Below are positions 6,199 to 8,590 of a DNA stretch of 8,590 nt, in pieces. The DNA is taken from positions 13,137 to 21,726 of the forward strand of contig DEPX01000179.1 in assembly GCA_002358975.1 (NCBI GenBank), written 5' to 3'. The DNA is from Micrococcaceae bacterium UBA3381. GTDB lineage: Bacteria > Actinomycetota > Actinomycetes > Actinomycetales > Micrococcaceae. Position numbers and translations under genes: made by a program. Every line of letters starts with the position of its first letter. Position 1 is the first letter of the stretch. The notes under the pieces were generated by a model that was not told where the DNA came from, searched no databases, and saw only the letters and a list, made by a program, of their open reading frames with translations.

Positions 6199-7703
6199 CC
6201 AACAGCGAAATTCCCGCCTTACAAGAAATTTATCATGCTCATTTTTTGGGCATCGGTGGGGTAGGGGTATCAGGCATTGCCCGCATCTTTGCCGCTCGGG
6301 GTATCACTGTGACCGGCACTGATGCAAAAGATATTCCCGTCATAGAAAAACTGCGTGCACGAGGCGCTACTGTTTATGTTGGCTATGAAGCGGAAAACAT
6401 TGTCCGTGCCGGCACCGATACTGGCAAACCCATCGATGTGATTATTGCCTCCACTGTGGCCGGAGCAGACAATCCTGAGCGTCAAGCGGCTGAAGCCGCA
6501 GGTATCCCGGTGTACCACCGTTCTCAGGGCCTTGCTGCAGCAATGGAAGGTAAACAAGTGTTCACCGTGGCTGGTACCCACGGCAAAACTACAACATCGT
6601 CGATGGCGACCGTCGTTTTTGATCATGCCGGCACACAACCATCTTTCGCAGTGGGCGCCGCAATTGCGAATCTTGGAACTAATGCCGATCACGGGGCGGG
6701 GGACTGGTTTATTGCAGAGGCTGATGAGTCAGACGGCTCATTACTGAATTACACGCCGGATATTTCAATCATCACTAATATTGAAGCCGACCACCTGGAC
6801 TATTACGGTACCGAAGCCGCAGTTCACCAAGTATTCACAGATTTTGCGGCCCAAATACAACCTGACGGTGCATTAGTAGTTTGTGCTGAAGATGAAGGGG
6901 CAGCGGCCCTTGCCCAACGCCATCGCGATGCTCACACAGACCAGACACCACGGGCGGCGGTTTACACTTACGGGCTGGCCACCAGTATGAACCCCCAGGG
7001 CGATGTAACAACCCATGGTCGACCCTTGGATCTTGCTATTACAGATATCCAGCCGGACTCCACCGGCACTGGTCAACAGGTGACCTACCGCTTTAGCGAT
7101 GGCACCCACCAGGTCGTCCAGCTGACTACACCGGGCATCCATAACGCACTCAATGCCGCGGGAGTTTTATTAGCTGCAGTGTTGGCAGATATTCCCGCCA
7201 GCGTGGCTGCCCAAGGTCTAGCCAGCTTTAGTGGTTCGGCTCGACGTTTTGAACATCACGGCACTGTCAACGACATCCGCGTCTACGATGATTACGCGCA
7301 TCATCCCACTGAAGTGGAAGCTGCAATTTCTGCGGCTAATATCATGGCCGCAGGCAATAGAGTCCATGTTATCTTTCAGCCACACCTGTATTCACGCACC
7401 CGCGATTTCGGGACAGAGTTCGCGGCAGCGTTGTCGCTGGCGTCGACCGTTCGCGTACTAGAAATTTACCGAGCACGAGAAACGCCAATTGACGGAGTCA
7501 GTGCACAACTCATTACGCAACAACTATCCGGAACGCTGACCTCCCGCTACCCTCAGGCGCGTGAAGTTGCCACGCGGAATGCTGCTGTAGCATCAGTCGT
7601 CCAAGCTGCCACACCAGGCGATATTATATTGACTTTGGGCGCCGGCGACGTTAATCAACTGATTGACGACATTCTAGCCGGACTCAACCAGTATCATCGT
7701 TAG
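6195..7703 (+). CDS. murC: UDP-N-acetylmuramate--L-alanine ligase
   Basis: Cytoplasmic ATP-dependent Mur ligase that attaches L-Ala to UDP-MurNAc, the first amino acid of the stem peptide. It has 502 residues, close to E. coli MurC (491). The N-terminal UDP-binding domain opens with HFLGIGGVGVSGIA (16-28). The ATPase domain has P-loop AGTHGKTTT (126-134, Lys131), ADESDGS (176-182) and NIEADHLDYYG (with His200 and Asp202). The C-terminal domain has YDDYAHHPTEV (364-374), FQPHLYSRTRDFG (with His397 and Arg401) and LGAGDVNQL near the end. HGK in the P-loop and AHHPTE mark it as MurC rather than MurD, MurE or MurF. The ATG is chosen for its ATGA overlap with murG and because the Rossmann motif then starts at a normal distance from the N terminus. 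It ends with TAG five bases before ftsQ. Confidence 0.97.
   Translation: MTNSEIPALQEIYHAHFLGIGGVGVSGIARIFAARGITVTGTDAKDIPVIEKLRARGATVYVGYEAENIVRAGTDTGKPIDVIIASTVAGADNPERQAAEAAGIPVYHRSQGLAAAMEGKQVFTVAGTHGKTTTSSMATVVFDHAGTQPSFAVGAAIANLGTNADHGAGDWFIAEADESDGSLLNYTPDISIITNIEADHLDYYGTEAAVHQVFTDFAAQIQPDGALVVCAEDEGAAALAQRHRDAHTDQTPRAAVYTYGLATSMNPQGDVTTHGRPLDLAITDIQPDSTGTGQQVTYRFSDGTHQVVQLTTPGIHNALNAAGVLLAAVLADIPASVAAQGLASFSGSARRFEHHGTVNDIRVYDDYAHHPTEVEAAISAANIMAAGNRVHVIFQPHLYSRTRDFGTEFAAALSLASTVRVLEIYRARETPIDGVSAQLITQQLSGTLTSRYPQAREVATRNAAVASVVQAATPGDIILTLGAGDVNQLIDDILAGLNQYHR
7692..7697 (+). promoter_or_regulatory. Possible -10 element just before ftsQ
   Basis: TATCAT, in the last codons of murC, matches TATAAT at five of six positions and ends 11 bases before the ftsQ ATG. 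A transcript from it would begin about 2 to 5 bases before the ATG, nearly leaderless. No -35 sits at the right spacing: TTGACG at 7663-7668 is 23 bases away. It may be chance. Confidence 0.2.
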
Positions 7704-7708
7704 TACCT

Positions 7709-8590
7709 ATGTCTGACAACTCACGTAACAACGCCAACCCTACTGACAAGGTCACCGAAAAATTCCCTGGGCTTGCAGCCAACAAGCCTAAAAAATCTAT
7801 CTCAGTTCAACGGCCAGTGGATTCAGACGAAAAAACCGTCACCGAAACAGGCCTCGACGGCACCGTTGTTGAGGTAGCTGAGCCCAATGAGGTCTCCACG
7901 ACCTCCGGTGACGACAACCTCTTGGAGTTACCCCCAAGTCCGGTTCAACGTAGAAACAAAAGACGTCGAACTATTCTGTTAAGCGTCATTGTGGCGGTTG
8001 TGCTAGCCATCGGTGGCTGGGCAGTGCTGTTTTTTTCACCTGTTTTGGCGATAGAAGATATCAGTTATGAAGGCCTGGACCTAGTAACTGAGTCGAATGC
8101 CCAAGAACGCACAGCTGCACTGCAAGGCAAACCATTGCCACAGGTAACTGATCGTAGTGTTACAAAGTTATTCGAGTCTAACCCGGCCGTTGAAGACATA
8201 ACCTTGCGAGCCGAGCCACCTCATGGGCTGGTAGTCACCGTTAATGAGTATCAACCCATCGCGATGAGCCCTCGCGATAAGGAATATGTCGTCTTCTCTG
8301 ACGACGGTACAGAGCTTGCGACGATCACGTCGAAAAAAGCCCAAGAATTCGACTTGCCTGTAGTCGCTTCAGCAGCGGATGTGGAGGACGAAGACGTTTT
8401 CCAAACCATTACAGAGGTTCTGGGCTCGCTACCCGACAATATACGAGACAACGTTCGTGCAGCATCAGGTTCATCCATCGATTCGATCGAATTGGAATTA
8501 AACTCGGGTAAAACCGTGATGTGGGGTAGTAATGACGAAACTGCTAAGAAAGTCAAAGTCTTAGAAGCGTTACTGGGGATCGATGAAGAC
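7709..8590 (+). CDS. ftsQ: Cell division protein FtsQ (DivIB family), 3'-truncated by window
   Basis: Single-pass membrane protein of the divisome that binds FtsB and FtsL outside the cytoplasm and helps control septal synthesis. The frame starts at the ATG at 7709 and stays open for 294 codons to the window edge. The order is an acidic, polar cytoplasmic tail of about 87 residues, a basic stop-transfer patch RRNKRRR (81-87), one membrane helix (about 88-109), a POTRA domain (about 115-184, beginning AIEDISYEG and including VEDITLRAEPPHGLVVTVNE), then the beta domain. VMWGSNDETAKKVKVLEALL near the visible end is the characteristic C-terminal FtsQ motif, so probably only a few dozen residues are missing. 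There is no in-frame ATG or GTG between the murC stop region and 7709, and no Shine-Dalgarno sequence before it. Position after murC agrees with FtsQ in actinobacteria, where ftsZ usually follows. Family sequence conservation is low, so the call rests on architecture, the end motif and context. Confidence 0.93.
   Translation, partial: MSDNSRNNANPTDKVTEKFPGLAANKPKKSISVQRPVDSDEKTVTETGLDGTVVEVAEPNEVSTTSGDDNLLELPPSPVQRRNKRRRTILLSVIVAVVLAIGGWAVLFFSPVLAIEDISYEGLDLVTESNAQERTAALQGKPLPQVTDRSVTKLFESNPAVEDITLRAEPPHGLVVTVNEYQPIAMSPRDKEYVVFSDDGTELATITSKKAQEFDLPVVASAADVEDEDVFQTITEVLGSLPDNIRDNVRAASGSSIDSIELELNSGKTVMWGSNDETAKKVKVLEALLGIDED

Noticed and set aside
2739..6594. Similar DNA around GGTACC(C/A)ACGGCAA in murD (about 2742-2756) and murC (about 6573-6587), looking like a repeat.
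   Set aside because: Both encode the homologous Mur ligase P-loop, GTNGKTT and GTHGKTT. Shared ancestry of the enzymes explains it.
6270..6692. Long minus-strand open frame of 140 codons opposite murC, and others opposite murD and ftsQ.
   Set aside because: They lie entirely within well-supported genes, have no recognisable motifs and are the antisense shadows expected from codon bias.
7629..7657. TTGACT followed 17 bases later by TAATCA near the end of murC, a possible ftsQ promoter.
   Set aside because: TAATCA matches the -10 consensus poorly, and both hexamers encode the conserved MurC ending LGAGDVNQL region.
1..8590. A novel defence, mobile or biosynthetic system hidden in the window.
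   Set aside because: Every stretch is accounted for by conserved dcw genes with intact motifs, and there are no unexplained gaps or inserted genes.

Overview
The window holds the central part of a bacterial division and cell wall (dcw) cluster. Seven genes lie head to tail on the + strand: murF (5' end cut off by the window), mraY, murD, ftsW, murG, murC and ftsQ (3' end cut off). Coding sequence fills almost every base. The only gaps are 26 bases between murD and ftsW and 5 bases between murC and ftsQ, so no stretch over 300 bases lacks a gene. I see no tRNA, rRNA, mobile element, CRISPR array, repeat family or terminator.

The organism is most likely an actinobacterium, probably of the Micrococcaceae or a close relative. 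The gene order, with ftsQ straight after murC and no ddl between them, is the actinobacterial one. MraY has the actinobacterial PLQHHFELKGW ending and a CYEVRD exported loop, and as I recall it closely resembles Arthrobacter-type MraY. FtsW ends its membrane core with LPFISAGGS, another form I associate with actinobacteria. Two 60-base rows that I counted gave 50% and 60% G+C, and TTA leucine codons are common. That is low for this family and fits a lower-GC member such as Yaniella or Enteractinococcus. This genus-level idea is inference from memory.

The genes form one pathway. MurC and MurD add L-Ala and D-Glu to UDP-MurNAc, and MurF adds D-Ala-D-Ala. MraY moves the muropeptide onto undecaprenyl phosphate to give lipid I. 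MurG adds GlcNAc to give lipid II. FtsW polymerises lipid II at the septum, and FtsQ is a bitopic divisome scaffold that links this synthesis to division. MurE, which acts between MurD and MurF, would be expected just upstream, and ftsZ just downstream.

Translation looks tightly coupled. Three junctions are 4-base ATGA overlaps (mraY/murD, ftsW/murG, murG/murC) and one is a direct TAA-GTG abutment (murF/mraY). Only mraY and ftsW have a classical Shine-Dalgarno sequence. I found no previously undescribed system: this is an intact, conserved housekeeping locus. The findings are small points about translation signals, exported cysteine pairs and residue variants.
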